DNA of 64,000 nucleotides from Candidatus Enterococcus moelleringii (GCF_017377575.1 NZ_JAFREM010000031.1:87533-151532), one strand, 5' to 3'. Positions 42,467 to 54,200 are shown, counted from the first letter of the stretch. Made by a program: numbers and translations. Notes: a model not told the origin generated them from the sequence alone.

Positions 42467-44290
42467 CTATTTATTATTTTTCAATTGTCTAACCAATTCT
42501 TCCAACTCATCAAGACGTAAGGCAAAGACACCCATTGCATCTTCAATATAGTTGGCTTTAGTCATATCCACGCCAGCCTTTTTCATTACTTCAATTGGAT
42601 AATCACTGCTGCCGGATTTCAAATAGGTTAAATAATTTTCTAAAGCATCTGGTTCTTGGTTAACAATCTTAGCGGCCAATGCATTCGCTGCTGAGAAGCC
42701 AGTAGCGTATTGGTAAACATAATAGTTGTAATAAAAATGAGGTATACGCGACCACTCGTATTGAATCTCTTCATCATTAGCAACCATCGGTCCATAGTAC
42801 TTCGCATTTAATTCACCATAGAATTTGCTTAAATGCTCGCTAGTCAATGGAACTCCTTTGGCATCTTCGGTATGGATAAAATGTTCAAATTCAGCAAATT
42901 GTGTCTGTCTGAAAATCGTGCCTTTAAATCCATCTAAATAGTGATTGATGATATAAGCCCGAATCTTCGGATCTTTTTCAGTTTCCAACAAATGACTAGT
43001 CAAGATATTTTCGTTAGTAGTCGAAGCTATTTCGGCTAAAAAGATTGAATAATCTCCATAAACATATGGTTGATTATTTCTTGTGAAATGACTGTGAACA
43101 CTGTGACCCATCTCATGAACCAAAGTGTATAATTCGTCTAAACGATCGTGCCAGTTCAATAAAATATACGGCTGAGTATCGTAAGCACCCGAAGAATAGG
43201 CACCACTACGCTTGCCTTGATTTTCAACAACATCTATCCAACGATCGTCAAAAGCTTTTTCCACTACACTTAGATACTCTTCACCTAACGGCTTCAAAGC
43301 GTGTATCGCTTTTTCCTTAGCCTCTTCATAAGTAAATTTGATCGGTGCGTCTGCTAATAACGGAGTATACATATCGTACATGTGCAGCTCTTCTAGCCCT
43401 AATAGTTCTTTACGCAATTCTACGTACCGATGAAGCAGAGGCAAATATTGATTAACTACTAAAACTAGCGTGTCATAAACATTTTCAGGAATATGATTAT
43501 TCGCTAACGATGCAGCACGGGCTGAAGAGTAGCCGCGAACCTTCGCTTTATAGTTGTGACCTTTCACATGCGTACTTAATGTAGTTGCTAATGTGTTTTT
43601 AAATTGCTGATAAACAGTATACAAGGCTTTGAAGGCCTCTTGTCTGACATTTCGGTCGGTACTTTCCATTAACTGGCCATAGACACCATGGGTTAATTGG
43701 ACGTTTTCCCCATTTTCGTTTTGGACAACTGGGAATTTCAAATCCGCATTATTCATGACTGAAAAAATATCAGCTGAGCTGCCAAAGATTTCACCTGCAC
43801 CAGCTAACAGAGCCTCCTGTTCTGCTGGCAAAATGTGGGCTCTTTGGGATAAAATCTGCTCAATAAAATGGCGATACAGCTCCAAATCAGGTTCTGCATC
43901 AAAGAAGCTCCACACCGTTTCATCAGATAAGGATAAAACTTCAGGTTCAAACCAGCTGACGGCCTCACTTGTTTGCGCAATTAAGCTGGAAGCACGGGCA
44001 TACAAGCCCTGATACTGCGTATTAGAGGTATCTTGATCATTTTTCAAATGTGCATAGACATAAATGACCTCTGCTTTGCGATAAATGTCCAATACGTACT
44101 CAATTCCGTTCAAAAACGCTTGAGCGCTTTTCTCCAACGTTCCTTTAACTTTGTCAGCCTCTTGCAGCTCGGCGGATAAAGCTTGGAATTTTTCTTCAAA
44201 TTCTGCTTCGTCTGCAAATATTTTTGTTAAGTCCCACGTTAACTCCACTGGGACCTCTTCGCGTTTTGGTAATTGCTTTGTTTCAGTCAT
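42467..44290 (-). CDS. pepF: Oligoendopeptidase F
   Basis: 607 residues, family M3B zinc peptidase that cuts short peptides in the cytoplasm. The HEMGHSVHSHF segment (about residue 390) holds HExxH with its zinc ligands, and the third ligand Glu is in the helix after it (FLAEIASTTNE). N-terminal helical half is typical of the family. In B. subtilis it follows coiA, as here (78 bp). Confidence 0.96.
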   Translation of the reverse strand: MTETKQLPKREEVPVELTWDLTKIFADEAEFEEKFQALSAELQEADKVKGTLEKSAQAFLNGIEYVLDIYRKAEVIYVYAHLKNDQDTSNTQYQGLYARASSLIAQTSEAVSWFEPEVLSLSDETVWSFFDAEPDLELYRHFIEQILSQRAHILPAEQEALLAGAGEIFGSSADIFSVMNNADLKFPVVQNENGENVQLTHGVYGQLMESTDRNVRQEAFKALYTVYQQFKNTLATTLSTHVKGHNYKAKVRGYSSARAASLANNHIPENVYDTLVLVVNQYLPLLHRYVELRKELLGLEELHMYDMYTPLLADAPIKFTYEEAKEKAIHALKPLGEEYLSVVEKAFDDRWIDVVENQGKRSGAYSSGAYDTQPYILLNWHDRLDELYTLVHEMGHSVHSHFTRNNQPYVYGDYSIFLAEIASTTNENILTSHLLETEKDPKIRAYIINHYLDGFKGTIFRQTQFAEFEHFIHTEDAKGVPLTSEHLSKFYGELNAKYYGPMVANDEEIQYEWSRIPHFYYNYYVYQYATGFSAANALAAKIVNQEPDALENYLTYLKSGSSDYPIEVMKKAGVDMTKANYIEDAMGVFALRLDELEELVRQLKNNK

Positions 44291-44368
44291 ACCATCACTC
44301 CGATCTTTTTGCCTTATCTTAACATATTTTGTTGAAAAAAATAACTGGTTGTATTTGAAGAATTTTAT

Positions 44369-45352
44369 TCAGTGCTGCAAAATAAAACGGCGTGTTTCTG
44401 CCAATAGACCATTCCATATTTCTTCTTTCTCAATTCTAGGAAAATACCAGTCGATCTTATTCGAAAGGCAAAACTGCTCAAAACGGTGAATGACAGATGC
44501 TGGCTTTTCAGGACTTTGAGAATAAAGATAGCGAAAAATAATACAAGCATCATTATAGATAAAAGAATATTGACTTGGCCAATACATCCAATCTGGCAAA
44601 TGCAGCAAATGTTGCCTTTCCAAGTATAAAAATTGCTGCAATGGCTTTACTGTGTCATCAAAAGCGATTAGTTTTGCCGCCAAATACTGTTTTCTCGTTT
44701 GAACTTCTTGATAAGTAGGATGAAATACCAGCTTGCGCTGACTATCCATTTGATAAACATCTAACAAAGGCATGGACTGAAATGGAATCCGCCGCTCCGC
44801 GTAAAAATAATGCTGATTAATTCTGTGAATGTGGCTAAGCAGTCGAATCCCATTAGTGTCAATTAGCCAGAGATGAATTCCGTTATTTTCATTGTAAGCA
44901 CAAAAGTGTTTTTGCAGAACACTCCAATTTTTCTTAGGCCATAAGTTAGGTCCTAACAACCACCAATCTTGATAGCCGCCTGTACGATAACCCTCGAAGC
45001 GCTGAATCAGCCTAGGAATTTTTAAAGTAGAACATTGTATTTCTGCTGCAGTTCGCTTATACAAAAGATCTGGTCGTTGCTTTAGCTCCGGTAACGGCTT
45101 CTCCAGTTGCCAACTTTCTCCACTGGAATGTCCGCTAGTCCAAAACAGTTGTTTCAATTGCAAATGCTCTTGTGTTTCCCCCTCACTTAATCCTTCACAG
45201 TTTATTTTTTTGCGGTGAGCAAAATGAGGAATTTTTATCACTCCTTGTTTAAAAATCAACTTGTCACCGCAATCTGGACAATAATACGTTTCTTCAGGCG
45301 AATAATGCTTTACTGACACCAACTGTTTATTATGATTGTATGCAAATAGCAT
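44369..45352 (-). CDS. coiA: Competence protein CoiA-like nuclease
   Basis: 327 residues. N-terminal zinc-finger-like part YYCPDCGDKLIFKQGVIKIPHFAH, then a restriction endonuclease-type core with RPDLLYKRTAAEIQCST, a PD-(D/E)xK pattern. CoiA is needed for natural transformation in streptococci and is a competence gene in B. subtilis. Other competence genes are not in the window apart from mecA. Between pepF and mecA, in the conserved order. Confidence 0.88.
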   Translation of the reverse strand: MLFAYNHNKQLVSVKHYSPEETYYCPDCGDKLIFKQGVIKIPHFAHRKKINCEGLSEGETQEHLQLKQLFWTSGHSSGESWQLEKPLPELKQRPDLLYKRTAAEIQCSTLKIPRLIQRFEGYRTGGYQDWWLLGPNLWPKKNWSVLQKHFCAYNENNGIHLWLIDTNGIRLLSHIHRINQHYFYAERRIPFQSMPLLDVYQMDSQRKLVFHPTYQEVQTRKQYLAAKLIAFDDTVKPLQQFLYLERQHLLHLPDWMYWPSQYSFIYNDACIIFRYLYSQSPEKPASVIHRFEQFCLSNKIDWYFPRIEKEEIWNGLLAETRRFILQH

Positions 45353-45380
45353 AAATTACCACCCCATACAAAATATACGC

Positions 45381-45409
45381 AAAAAAAAGAAGCCTTACTC
45401 AGGCTTCTT
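45381..45409 (-). terminator. Terminator of mecA
   Basis: Minus strand AAGAAGCCT / AGGCTTCTT followed by T-run; overlaps the stop codon. Confidence 0.85.
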
Positions 45410-46049
45410 AAACAAAATAGCTGCGAGTGATCGCCATAGCATCTTTTTGCATCAATAAATTTCCATATTCTTCTAAAAATTCCGGTGTTACTTGTGTATC
45501 TTCAGCATATTCTAATACCTCAGCAACAACATCTGAAATTGAAGTTTCGCCAAAAATTTCTGGATCGAAATAAAGCTGGAGGTAATAGTCTTTTTCGTAT
45601 TGATAAAGATCGCACCAAGCTTCGTCTAAAAAAGAGTAACTAGCCAGCTCAATCATATCTTCAAAGTCATTAAGCTTAAATACACGCAATCGACCAATCT
45701 CTGCGTTTTCAATTGCTCCTTGGGAAGCAAGAATTTGCTGTCGAATCAACTGGTCAAGATCGTTCGTTTCAAAATCGTTCGGATCAGAGAATTTATTCAA
45801 ATCGTCTTGAGTAAGATTCTTGCTAATGAATAATTCTAAGCCATCATTTTTAGGCAAGACTTGAAAAGTAACTGCTTCACTACTCTTAAACTCATCTTCA
45901 ATGTCAACTTCTTCTAAAATACTGTAAAAGAAGGATTCAATTTCGCGATGATTCCCTAAAAGATCTAGGAAAGTTATTCCTCGTTCCGCTAGATCATCAC
46001 TGCCAATCATTACTCGAATGGTGTTTTCATTGATGTGTTCCATTTCCAT
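45408..46049 (-). CDS. mecA: Adaptor protein MecA
   Basis: 213 residues. Brings substrates (ComK, Spx-like and others) to ClpCP. N-terminal substrate-binding half MEMEHINENTIRVMIGSDDLAERGITFLDLLGNHREIESFF and a C-terminal Clp-binding half (DMIELASYSFLDEAW onward), separated by an acidic linker. ATG at 46049 after GGGGTGTGCTTAG. Its own terminator follows. Confidence 0.95.
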   Translation of the reverse strand: MEMEHINENTIRVMIGSDDLAERGITFLDLLGNHREIESFFYSILEEVDIEDEFKSSEAVTFQVLPKNDGLELFISKNLTQDDLNKFSDPNDFETNDLDQLIRQQILASQGAIENAEIGRLRVFKLNDFEDMIELASYSFLDEAWCDLYQYEKDYYLQLYFDPEIFGETSISDVVAEVLEYAEDTQVTPEFLEEYGNLLMQKDAMAITRSYFV

Positions 46050-46305
46050 CTAAGCACACCCCATTTCAATAGGTAGGTTATATGTTCATTGTAACCGATT
46101 GGCGGCAAAAGTAAAGAAAGCAATCGGAATTTATCAAGTCTTTAAAAAGAAAACTTCGATCTGCTGTGTTAACTTTAGATTATACCTAAAATTTCTTATC
46201 CCTTTCACTGATAAATCTCATCATTCACTTACTCCCAGCTTCGCAGTTAGGTAATCCAGCGTTTGACTATTTATCAGAGATACTGCGTTCTCAAACTATT
46301 TTCAA

Positions 46306-46330
46306 CAAAAAAACCTCGCATCAGCGAGGT
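46306..46330 (-). terminator. Terminator of spx
   Basis: Minus strand ACCTCGC / GCGAGGT stem with T7. Confidence 0.8.
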
Positions 46331-46335
46331 AGTTT

Positions 46336-46734
46336 CTATAGTCCGGCCATAAGTTGTGCTTGTCGCAATTCGTATTGACGAACATCACGCGGCAAAAAGC
46401 GGCGAATTTCATCTTCATTAAATCCTACTTGCAATCTTTTGTCGTCAATCATAATTGGCCGTCTCAAAAGACCAGGATTTTCTTTTACTAAGCTTAATAA
46501 TTCTTTCAGAGATAGTTCGTCTAAGTCCATGTTCAACTTTTGAAAAACCTTAGAACGAGTGGAAATAATTTCTTCCGTCCCATCTTCAGTCATTTGCAAA
46601 ATATCCTTCAATTCTTCAATGGTTAAAGGTTCAGAGAAAATGTTTCTTTCCACAAATGGAATCTCATGTTCCTGCAGCCAAGCACGTGCTTTCCGACATG
46701 ATGTGCAACTAGGGGAAGTGTATAGTGTCAACAT
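46336..46734 (-). CDS. spx: Transcriptional regulator Spx
   Basis: 132 residues, arsenate reductase fold. Binds the RNA polymerase alpha C-terminal domain under thiol stress. The redox switch Cys10-T-S-Cys13 is present, as is [31 protein letters not shown] at 46734. A TATAAT box (46807-46812) lies upstream. spxH and mecA, which affect its proteolysis, are within 7 kb. Confidence 0.95.
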   Translation of the reverse strand: MLTLYTSPSCTSCRKARAWLQEHEIPFVERNIFSEPLTIEELKDILQMTEDGTEEIISTRSKVFQKLNMDLDELSLKELLSLVKENPGLLRRPIMIDDKRLQVGFNEDEIRRFLPRDVRQYELRQAQLMAGL

Positions 46735-47540
46735 ACATGTATCACTCCTTTTCTTGACTAAAATGATTTTGTAACAGAAGGTTTTGTCTTTCTTCTATCT
46801 GATCCTATTATACAGAAAAAACGTAACAAAAAAAAGTGGCTCCACCAACTATGTTTATAAATAATACTGTTATTTAATTTTTGGATTTGTAAAACTAGAA
46901 ACTCGGCTATGCTGTACCCTAAAAAAACGAGCGGCAAAATCAGCTTAACACAAGCGCCGTATGCAACAAAATCAAAAACTGTACTAATTTACCAAGAAAT
47001 TTGTTCACAACTCTGTTTAAAAATAAAAAAAATTATTTTTCTAAATTACATATTGCACTTATTCTAATCAGTAATCATTGTCAACATATCCTTTTAAATC
47101 GCGGTTCACTTGTAGATACCTGAATATCTTCACGCAAAAAACTCTGTATAAAAAACACATTTAATAAGAAAAGACTAATTTTTTTTGAAAACTAAAATAC
47201 CATACTGTATTAAGTAAATTTTATCAAGAATACAAAAAATACAGATACAGCCGAGAAAAAAACAAGCGTTTTTTTAGGTTTTCTTGACCGCTAAACTTCT
47301 CAAAAAAGAGTCATTCTTTACTTGTATAGCTGCCTCAATCATTATTTTTTTCTCGTCGATTTTTTTTGATTGATAAACCCTAGTGTTTTTTTTGTCAAAA
47401 ATCACAAAAATATAAGATAACAATGGTTCTTAAGCGCTTTTCGGACGACTATCTAAATAGAAATTGTAGATGATTGATTAGAAAGAGCCGGCCATACTAA
47501 CAATAATATTATAATAAGGTGAGCTAACGAAAGGAAATTA

Positions 47541-47898
47541 ATGCGTCTTTTTTTATTTGGACCATACTCGTAGCTAGCAACAGATATCATCCATGGACAG
47601 CTTTTGAATCAAAAAAGATTAGAAAAGACTTTTACGTATCCGTACCACATTGTTGTGCTAAATAAGAAATTTATCACTGATAAAGAGCTTTCGCCACAAG
47701 CACATCCCTTACCTATAAGTGACTTTGGTAAGTCTACCACTTCTTATTGATAAGAACAATTATTTTAGCACTCAAGATGAGCAACCTATTTATGCAGATA
47801 TTGCACTCACCTCGGACCAACTGATCATCAAATCATTTGTCAGTCTCCACAAGATAAAATCTCAATTCCGAACAAAATATAAATTGTTTTATGAATAG
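47541..47898 (+). pseudogene. Decayed coding remnant, family unknown
   Basis: GAAAGGAAATTA precedes an ATG at 47541. The frame gives MRLFLFGPYS, then a stop, then continues LATDIIHGQLLNQKRLEK for about 60 codons to two stops. A +1 shifted frame then carries on DKNNYFSTQDEQPIYADIAL to a stop near 47898. A ribosome binding site, protein-like composition and few disruptions suggest one gene broken by one stop and a frameshift. I cannot assign it to a family. Confidence 0.4.
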
Positions 47899-47988
47899 CT
47901 TATCACTTGCAAATGGTGCTGTAACTCTGAATAATGGCCCTTTTTAAGAATGAAGTCTTGAAAGAACTAAGGCAACCATAAAAATACC

Positions 47989-48025
47989 CAAATGATATTT
48001 AGCAGAACACTGTTAATATCATTTG
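47989..48025 (-). terminator. Terminator of the SNF2 helicase gene
   Basis: Stem CAAATGATATT / AATATCATTTG; on the minus strand followed by a T-rich tract. Confidence 0.7.
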
Positions 48026-48063
48026 AGCACTTTTATGTTTAAAATGATTTTCAACGGCTCTCT

Positions 48064-51000
48064 TTACTCTCCGATACTTAAAATCATCCGGATATCTTCT
48101 TCTGTTAGTTTATTGACTTGTTCTTCATTACCTTGAATTACTTTTTGGAATAACTCGCGTTTTTCCTGCTGCAACTCATTCATTCGTTCTTCAATTGTTC
48201 CTTCCGCAATCATGCGCCAAACTTCTACAACCTTTTTCTGACCAATCCGATGTGCGCGGCCAGCTGCCTGTTCTTCAACTGCCGGATTCCACCATAAGTC
48301 GTAGAGGATGACTGTGTCTGCACCAGTAAGATTCAGACCAGTACCTCCTGCTTTTAATGAAATCAGGAAGATGTCTTTTTCGCCTTCGTTAAAGGCATCA
48401 ACCATTGTCAGTCGATCTTTGACCTTTGTACTTCCTCTTAAATAGAAACTAGAAATACCATTTTCTCCTAGTTCCTTTTCCAAAATTGACAGCATACCGG
48501 TGAACTGAGAGAAGAGCAGCACGCGCCGGCCATTTTCTTTAGCCGCTTGAATCAAGTCTTTCACTTGTTCAAGTTTTCCTGACCCACCCTGATAATCTTC
48601 CATAAATAAACGAGGATCATCACAAATTTGCCGCAAACGGGTTAATCCAGCTAATATGGTTACTCGTTGTTTTCTGAAGGTAGCTGAATCCATTTGATCA
48701 ACTTCTTGGCGCATACGTTTTAAGTAGGCCAAGTAAACGGTCTTTTGTTCCTCCATCAAACTGCTTAGAATATTTGACTCAATACGTTCAGGCAGATCTT
48801 GCAGCACCGTATTTTTATCACGACGTAAGACAAACGGTTTAATCATTCGAGCAATTTCTGATATCTCCATCTGACGGAAACGACCAATGCCTGGGAAGAA
48901 GCCGGGCATGACTGTTTGGAATAAGGACCACAGCTCTTCTAGGTTGTTTTCAATTGGTGTACCACTTAGAGCAAAGCGATTAGGAATATCCAATTGTCGT
49001 AACGCATGTGACGTTTTCGTCGCTGAATTCTTCACCATTTGCGCTTCATCTAGAATCATGTACTGATAATTTTGCTTCATGTGAAGATCAATGTCTTGCC
49101 GCAAACTAGCATAAGAAGTGATGACAATTTCTAATTCCTCACTTAACTGTACTTCTCGTTCAAGACGGTTACCTGAAACTACTACTGTATTCAAGTCTGG
49201 CGCAAACTTCTTCATTTCCGCTTGCCAGTTGTAAACCAGGCTGGCTGGGGTCACGATAACCACTTTAATCGGCTTCTGTTGTTTTTCAGCTAAAAGAAAA
49301 GTGATGACCTGCACGGTTTTCCCAAGCCCCATTTCATCAGCTAATATCCCGCCAAAACCGTAGTCACTTAGCATCTTCAGCCAACGATAGCCAATTTCCT
49401 GATAAGGTCGTAAGGTTGCCTGCAGATTGTCTGGCAGCGGTGCTGGATAATCCTCTGGATGGGTTAAATCTTGTACCATTTTCTGGAACCCGTCGCTAAA
49501 TTGTGTCTGTGGATTATTTTTTAATCGTTCTTCCAGTAAGATCCCTTGGCTTTTCGGTAAACGGATCACACCATTTTCAGCATTCAAACGTTCCCGTAAT
49601 TGTCCAATAACCTCACTAGTTTCTCTAAAAGCGTCAGAATCGAAGGAAAGAATTTCACCATTATCCAAGGTATAGAATTTATCTTTGCGTAAAAGACTGG
49701 ACAATACATTATCAATCTCTGAATCATCTATCCCTGTAACATCAAAACGAATATCTAACCAAGAACCTCTTTGGTCGACTTCTAAAGTCGGCTGAAACTC
49801 CTGACCGTCCAAAAACAGTTGTCGCAATTTTTTACCCATTTTGACTTCGGCTAATAACCGGAACGCATTAACTTCTACCTTGAAAAAATGATAGAGCCCA
49901 TCTTGTGTCGGAATAGTTTTTTCAAATCCGGTTTCAATCGGTTGATAATGAAATTTTTCAAACAGCTTCAATAGCTGCTGTTCCTTTTTACGATCCCGTA
50001 AAATTTCTACGTTGTCTGGCAGAACCGGCTGATGAGCTTCATTCGTCGTAAAGTGAGTGTTGCCATAATGAAACTCCACTTCTACCCGAATACTTCCTTT
50101 GATTTTACGGAAAATGACCACCGATTTCAGTGGATCACTTTTTATTATAGCTGATACTTCATCGGCAACTATTACGCGGCCAATTTTTCTAAGGAAGGGA
50201 AATACTTCGCTAAATAACGGCGACAGCTGATTTTGCTGGAATATAATCACTGGCTCCTTCAAACGTTTCAGCAGCTGCTTCAATGTGATATAGGTTTCCT
50301 GCTGTTCATGAGTGAGAATATAGTACGCATTGTCAACAAATCCTAAAAAATAATTGCTGAAATACGCAGTAAAGTCATCTTCAATCGTAAAAGTAAATGC
50401 ATCCTCCTGTTTCGTCAACCTGAACGTCAAAGGCAGCTCTAAACCTTCCGTAAGCTGATGATAGCCTTTTCCATTGATGTTTACTGTCAGATTTCCTGTC
50501 TGCTCCATATTTGTAAACAACTCTTGAATTCGATGTACCGGCAATAACAAATAGCGCTTATCTAGTTTGCCTTTTACTTGAAGCCCCGCTTTTCCTAACA
50601 ATTGATAGGTTTCGCTGACTCCTACCAAATCCTCAATAATATCCCGACATTTTGGATCGAAAGCGCCTGCTTCAATCTGGAAGCGATATTGTTTATTAAT
50701 AGTATAAACAGAGTCTGTTTGATACGCGTGTAGAAAATCATACAGATTTTTAACAATATAGCTGCGTTTGCTGGCCCGACTTCCTAAACGTAATGACACC
50801 GCTAATACATCTAGTTCTGGGTGATAAGGATTGGTAGGAATGGGCTCTACAATAAATTCAACAAATAATGGCTGAATAGGCAGTGCATCTTTTTCTAAAC
50901 GAGCAAATCCTTGATTTAACAAATCAGCAAATGAAATCGAGCTCTCTTTTGGTTTAGGTAAAACCGTCTCTGGCTTGATCACTCTCGAAAGCCCTTGATC

Positions 51001-51240
51001 CCTTAAATACAATTCTACTGCTACCGTGTGTTTACAGTAACCATGCTCTTCCCAATAAGGGCATTCACACAAATCATTCTCTTTTCCGCTGCCATCTAAA
51101 TCGACTAAATACAGCTCACTACCTAAAACTTCACCATGCCACACTCGTCGAGCTGGATCCGCAGAGACCGAAAGCACACGGCCTTCTTTTAAATATGTTC
51201 TTCCACGTTCAATAACCTTTTCTGGAATACTCCATCTCAT
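48064..51240 (-). CDS. SNF2-family helicase with SWIM zinc finger
   Basis: 1058 residues from the ATG at 51240, which overlaps the sbcC stop (TAATG). N-terminal SWIM finger LCECPYWEEHGYCKHTVAVE near residue 60, a long middle region, then the SNF2 core: GILADEMGLGKTVQVI (Walker A, about 640), ILDEAQMVKN (Walker B, DEAQ), LSGTPIENNLEELWSL, and RAHRIGQKKVVEVWRM (motif VI, about 1005). These ATPases move along DNA or strip proteins from it. Placement right after sbcDC suggests a DNA-repair partner, by inference. Confidence 0.92.
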   Translation of the reverse strand: MRWSIPEKVIERGRTYLKEGRVLSVSADPARRVWHGEVLGSELYLVDLDGSGKENDLCECPYWEEHGYCKHTVAVELYLRDQGLSRVIKPETVLPKPKESSISFADLLNQGFARLEKDALPIQPLFVEFIVEPIPTNPYHPELDVLAVSLRLGSRASKRSYIVKNLYDFLHAYQTDSVYTINKQYRFQIEAGAFDPKCRDIIEDLVGVSETYQLLGKAGLQVKGKLDKRYLLLPVHRIQELFTNMEQTGNLTVNINGKGYHQLTEGLELPLTFRLTKQEDAFTFTIEDDFTAYFSNYFLGFVDNAYYILTHEQQETYITLKQLLKRLKEPVIIFQQNQLSPLFSEVFPFLRKIGRVIVADEVSAIIKSDPLKSVVIFRKIKGSIRVEVEFHYGNTHFTTNEAHQPVLPDNVEILRDRKKEQQLLKLFEKFHYQPIETGFEKTIPTQDGLYHFFKVEVNAFRLLAEVKMGKKLRQLFLDGQEFQPTLEVDQRGSWLDIRFDVTGIDDSEIDNVLSSLLRKDKFYTLDNGEILSFDSDAFRETSEVIGQLRERLNAENGVIRLPKSQGILLEERLKNNPQTQFSDGFQKMVQDLTHPEDYPAPLPDNLQATLRPYQEIGYRWLKMLSDYGFGGILADEMGLGKTVQVITFLLAEKQQKPIKVVIVTPASLVYNWQAEMKKFAPDLNTVVVSGNRLEREVQLSEELEIVITSYASLRQDIDLHMKQNYQYMILDEAQMVKNSATKTSHALRQLDIPNRFALSGTPIENNLEELWSLFQTVMPGFFPGIGRFRQMEISEIARMIKPFVLRRDKNTVLQDLPERIESNILSSLMEEQKTVYLAYLKRMRQEVDQMDSATFRKQRVTILAGLTRLRQICDDPRLFMEDYQGGSGKLEQVKDLIQAAKENGRRVLLFSQFTGMLSILEKELGENGISSFYLRGSTKVKDRLTMVDAFNEGEKDIFLISLKAGGTGLNLTGADTVILYDLWWNPAVEEQAAGRAHRIGQKKVVEVWRMIAEGTIEERMNELQQEKRELFQKVIQGNEEQVNKLTEEDIRMILSIGE

Positions 51241-54200
51241 TAGTGTCTCTCCCATCCTTCTAGTTGATAACGAATCGTACTTTGACCAGTCCCGCTTGTT
51301 TGTACTATTACTTGCTGTGGAATTCGTTCTTTTAATTCCCTAACGTGACTAATGATGCCAATCATACGACCCTGACTTTCAATTCCTTCTAATGCACTTA
51401 CAGCCATCTCCAATGCTTCTTCATCCAATGAACCAAAACCTTCATCAATAAACAAAGTTTCCATGGCAATCCCCCCAGATTGATTTTGGATGACCTCAGC
51501 TAAGCCTAAAGCCAAAGCTAAAGCAGCAATAAAGCTCTCACCGCCTGACAAGGTGTGGGCACTGCGGCTGGCCCCGGTATTGTCATCATAAATATTGATT
51601 TCTAAACCAGTATTTCCCTTAGAACGTCCAGTTTGCTGATTCAATTCAAATTGATATCGCCCATTTGTCAGTAAGGTTAGCTGCAGGTTTGCTGCTTGCA
51701 GTACTTCATTGAGGTACCACTGCAGTACAAAACGCTCTAAACTTATTTTAGCAGGATTGTCCCCGTTCATCGTGCGGTAAAGCTCGGTTAATTCGGTTAA
51801 TTCATTCAGTTGTTGACTACTTTTTTGATGAAGGTCTTCAATCTGCTGAAGAACTTGTTCCAATTGTTTAAGCTGCAAATCTTTTTGGTAAAAGACCTCT
51901 TGTGCTTCATGAACGATTGCTTCCAATTTGATGGTCTGTTCTCTGATCGGCTCCAATTCAGGACAAGTCTTTTCAGCCACTGCACGTTTTAGCTGCTGTA
52001 ATCGATCTTGAGCCAATAACCATTCATTGTCAAAAGCCTTAATCTCTTCTTCCAATTCACTAAAATCTTTCGGAGCTTTGTACTGTTCCTCAATAGCTGC
52101 TAGTTCAAGATTCGTCTCGATCAGCGCCTCAGCAAAATCTGTATCTTTTTGTCGGTGTTCCTCTAGCAATAAATTTTCTTGATTAGCTAGCTGGTTCAAG
52201 CTTTCTGATAAACGGATTTTCTCAGTATAGATACGCTGCTCTTCTTTTTTGTGCTCTTCTATCAGTTCTTGCCTTTTTGCGATATCCGATTCAAGAGTAT
52301 TAATTTCTGTTTTTAATGCTATTACTTGCCATTCCTGCGCCTGTTCTGTTGCAGTCTGAAGTCGTCCAGAGAGCAATTGAAGATGATTGTCAACTTCTCG
52401 CAGGCGCTCTGCCATCTTCTCATAATCGGTCTGCAGTTGTCGTTGAACTGTTTCTAAACGCGCGCTTTCCTCTTTAGCAGAAGTGATTATTGCGAGTTCT
52501 TGAGCAGTCGTATTTTCCTTCTCGTTTAAATAGTCTTGGAGGTTTTCTAGCTGCGTATCTGTTTGTTCGTTGTAGTAGGTTTCCACCTGCTTAGTAAATA
52601 CTTCACTCTTCTTTTGAAACTCAACAACTTCCTGTTTGTATTCTTCTTGCGCCACTTCATGTTTATTGGAATTTATTCGCAGCTCATTTTCGGCAGTTTC
52701 TTTTTGAACGTGTAACTGCTTTACTGCTTCCTCGGATTCTTCTAATAGGATTTGCAACTGCTTTAGCTCTGAGCTGGAAATCGTTTCGTGACCCGCTGGA
52801 TTTGGATGCTCTAAAGAACCACATACTGGACACGGCTCATCAGGAAGCAACTCTTGACTCAAGCGAGCAATTTCCAAACTTGCCCAACGGCTTTTTTGCT
52901 TCTTAAGTTTTGCGTTTTGATTCGTTAGTTCCTTACTGATTTGGCTGATTTTGTCAGTAAGTACAGCTAGTTGAATTTGCTGGTCCTCTACCTGTTCTTC
53001 TTGCTGATTCAATTGCCTTTGCTCTTGCAGCAGCTGACCAATCTGTTGAGTGAACTGGATTTCTTGATAACGACGATCCTGCCAGAAGGTTTCAGCTTCC
53101 TGCTGCATTTTCAGCTTGGACGTTTGCTCTTCGATCGCTTTGATTGCGGCACTAATCCGTTCACATTCCTGCTTAACTTCTTTTTGTACTAGTAATTGCT
53201 GCTGTTTCTGTGCTTCCAGCTCTTCTTTTTGAATCACAAAAGGTAAGGCAGTTTTCAACTCTTGGTATTGTCTTTCTTTTGCTTCCCATAAAGGCCTATC
53301 AGCTTCCAAGGCTGTCCCTTGCTGCTGGGCTTCTTTTTGTTTATCAGCAAGTATTTCTAACGCTTCATGAGTACCAGTTATTTGCTGTTTTAAGTGTTGG
53401 GCACTCTGGTTTATTTCTTGCAGACGCGTATATATCGGCAGCAACTGTTGAATTTTCTTCCCCTTATCTGCCGCTTCGCGTTTTTTCAACATTTCAGCTT
53501 CCTGCTGTTGGAACAGATGTACCGCTTTTTCTGCCTCGCTAAGCTGCTGAAATTTTATTGCTAGCTGTTCAGCTTCTGCCAGCAATTCTTGCTGCTTTTT
53601 GTATTCTACTTTTTTAGCAGTTACCGTTACGTGCATTTCTTGTACTGATTGTTTTTCTGCCATTAGATAGTTTTTGGCTGTATTCAGCGACTCCTGGTAA
53701 GTATCGCCTTTTTCCGTTACCACCTGTTGAAACAATTGATCGATTCTCACCATAACTTCGCTAACATCTTTTTCCAGCTCCTGCTTCTGAGCTTTCAATT
53801 CCTCAGTGAAGGTGCGGTAAATAGTCGTTCCAAACAAACTTCGTAAGACAGCTTCCTTTTCTGAGCTGTTGGCTACTAGAAAGGTGCGAAATTCGCCTTG
53901 AGGCAGCATCGCAATTTGTCGAAATTGATCTTTATTTAAATGCAGCATACTATAAATCATGTCACTTACCGGTTCGACTTTTTGATAGGCTTCCACTTCC
54001 CTGCCTTCATTGTCCAAAACGACTAGCTGAACTTTTTGATTCTTCGTCGTCTCACCTTTACCGCTTTTTTTCCTGACAACTTGTTTTGGAGAACGTTCAA
54101 TTACAAATTGGCGACCTTGATGTTCGAAATAGAACTTAACCCTGGTTTCTTCAGTAGGTTCAGCAAAAGTTGAACGAATTTCGCTGGCGTTTCTTACGCC

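Larger units (their letters stand above)
46735..48063. other. 1.3-kb AT-rich intergenic region
   Basis: No intact gene. It contains the spx -10 box (46807-46812), long A- and T-runs (47020-47420), a decayed coding remnant (47541-47898) and the terminator of the helicase gene (47989-48025). The AT bias is stronger than in surrounding intergenic DNA. The rest shows nothing I can name. Confidence 0.6.

Noticed and set aside
46735..47540. Mobile element or origin in the AT-rich gap
   Set aside because: No terminal inverted repeats, transposase fragment, or DnaA-box cluster could be found.
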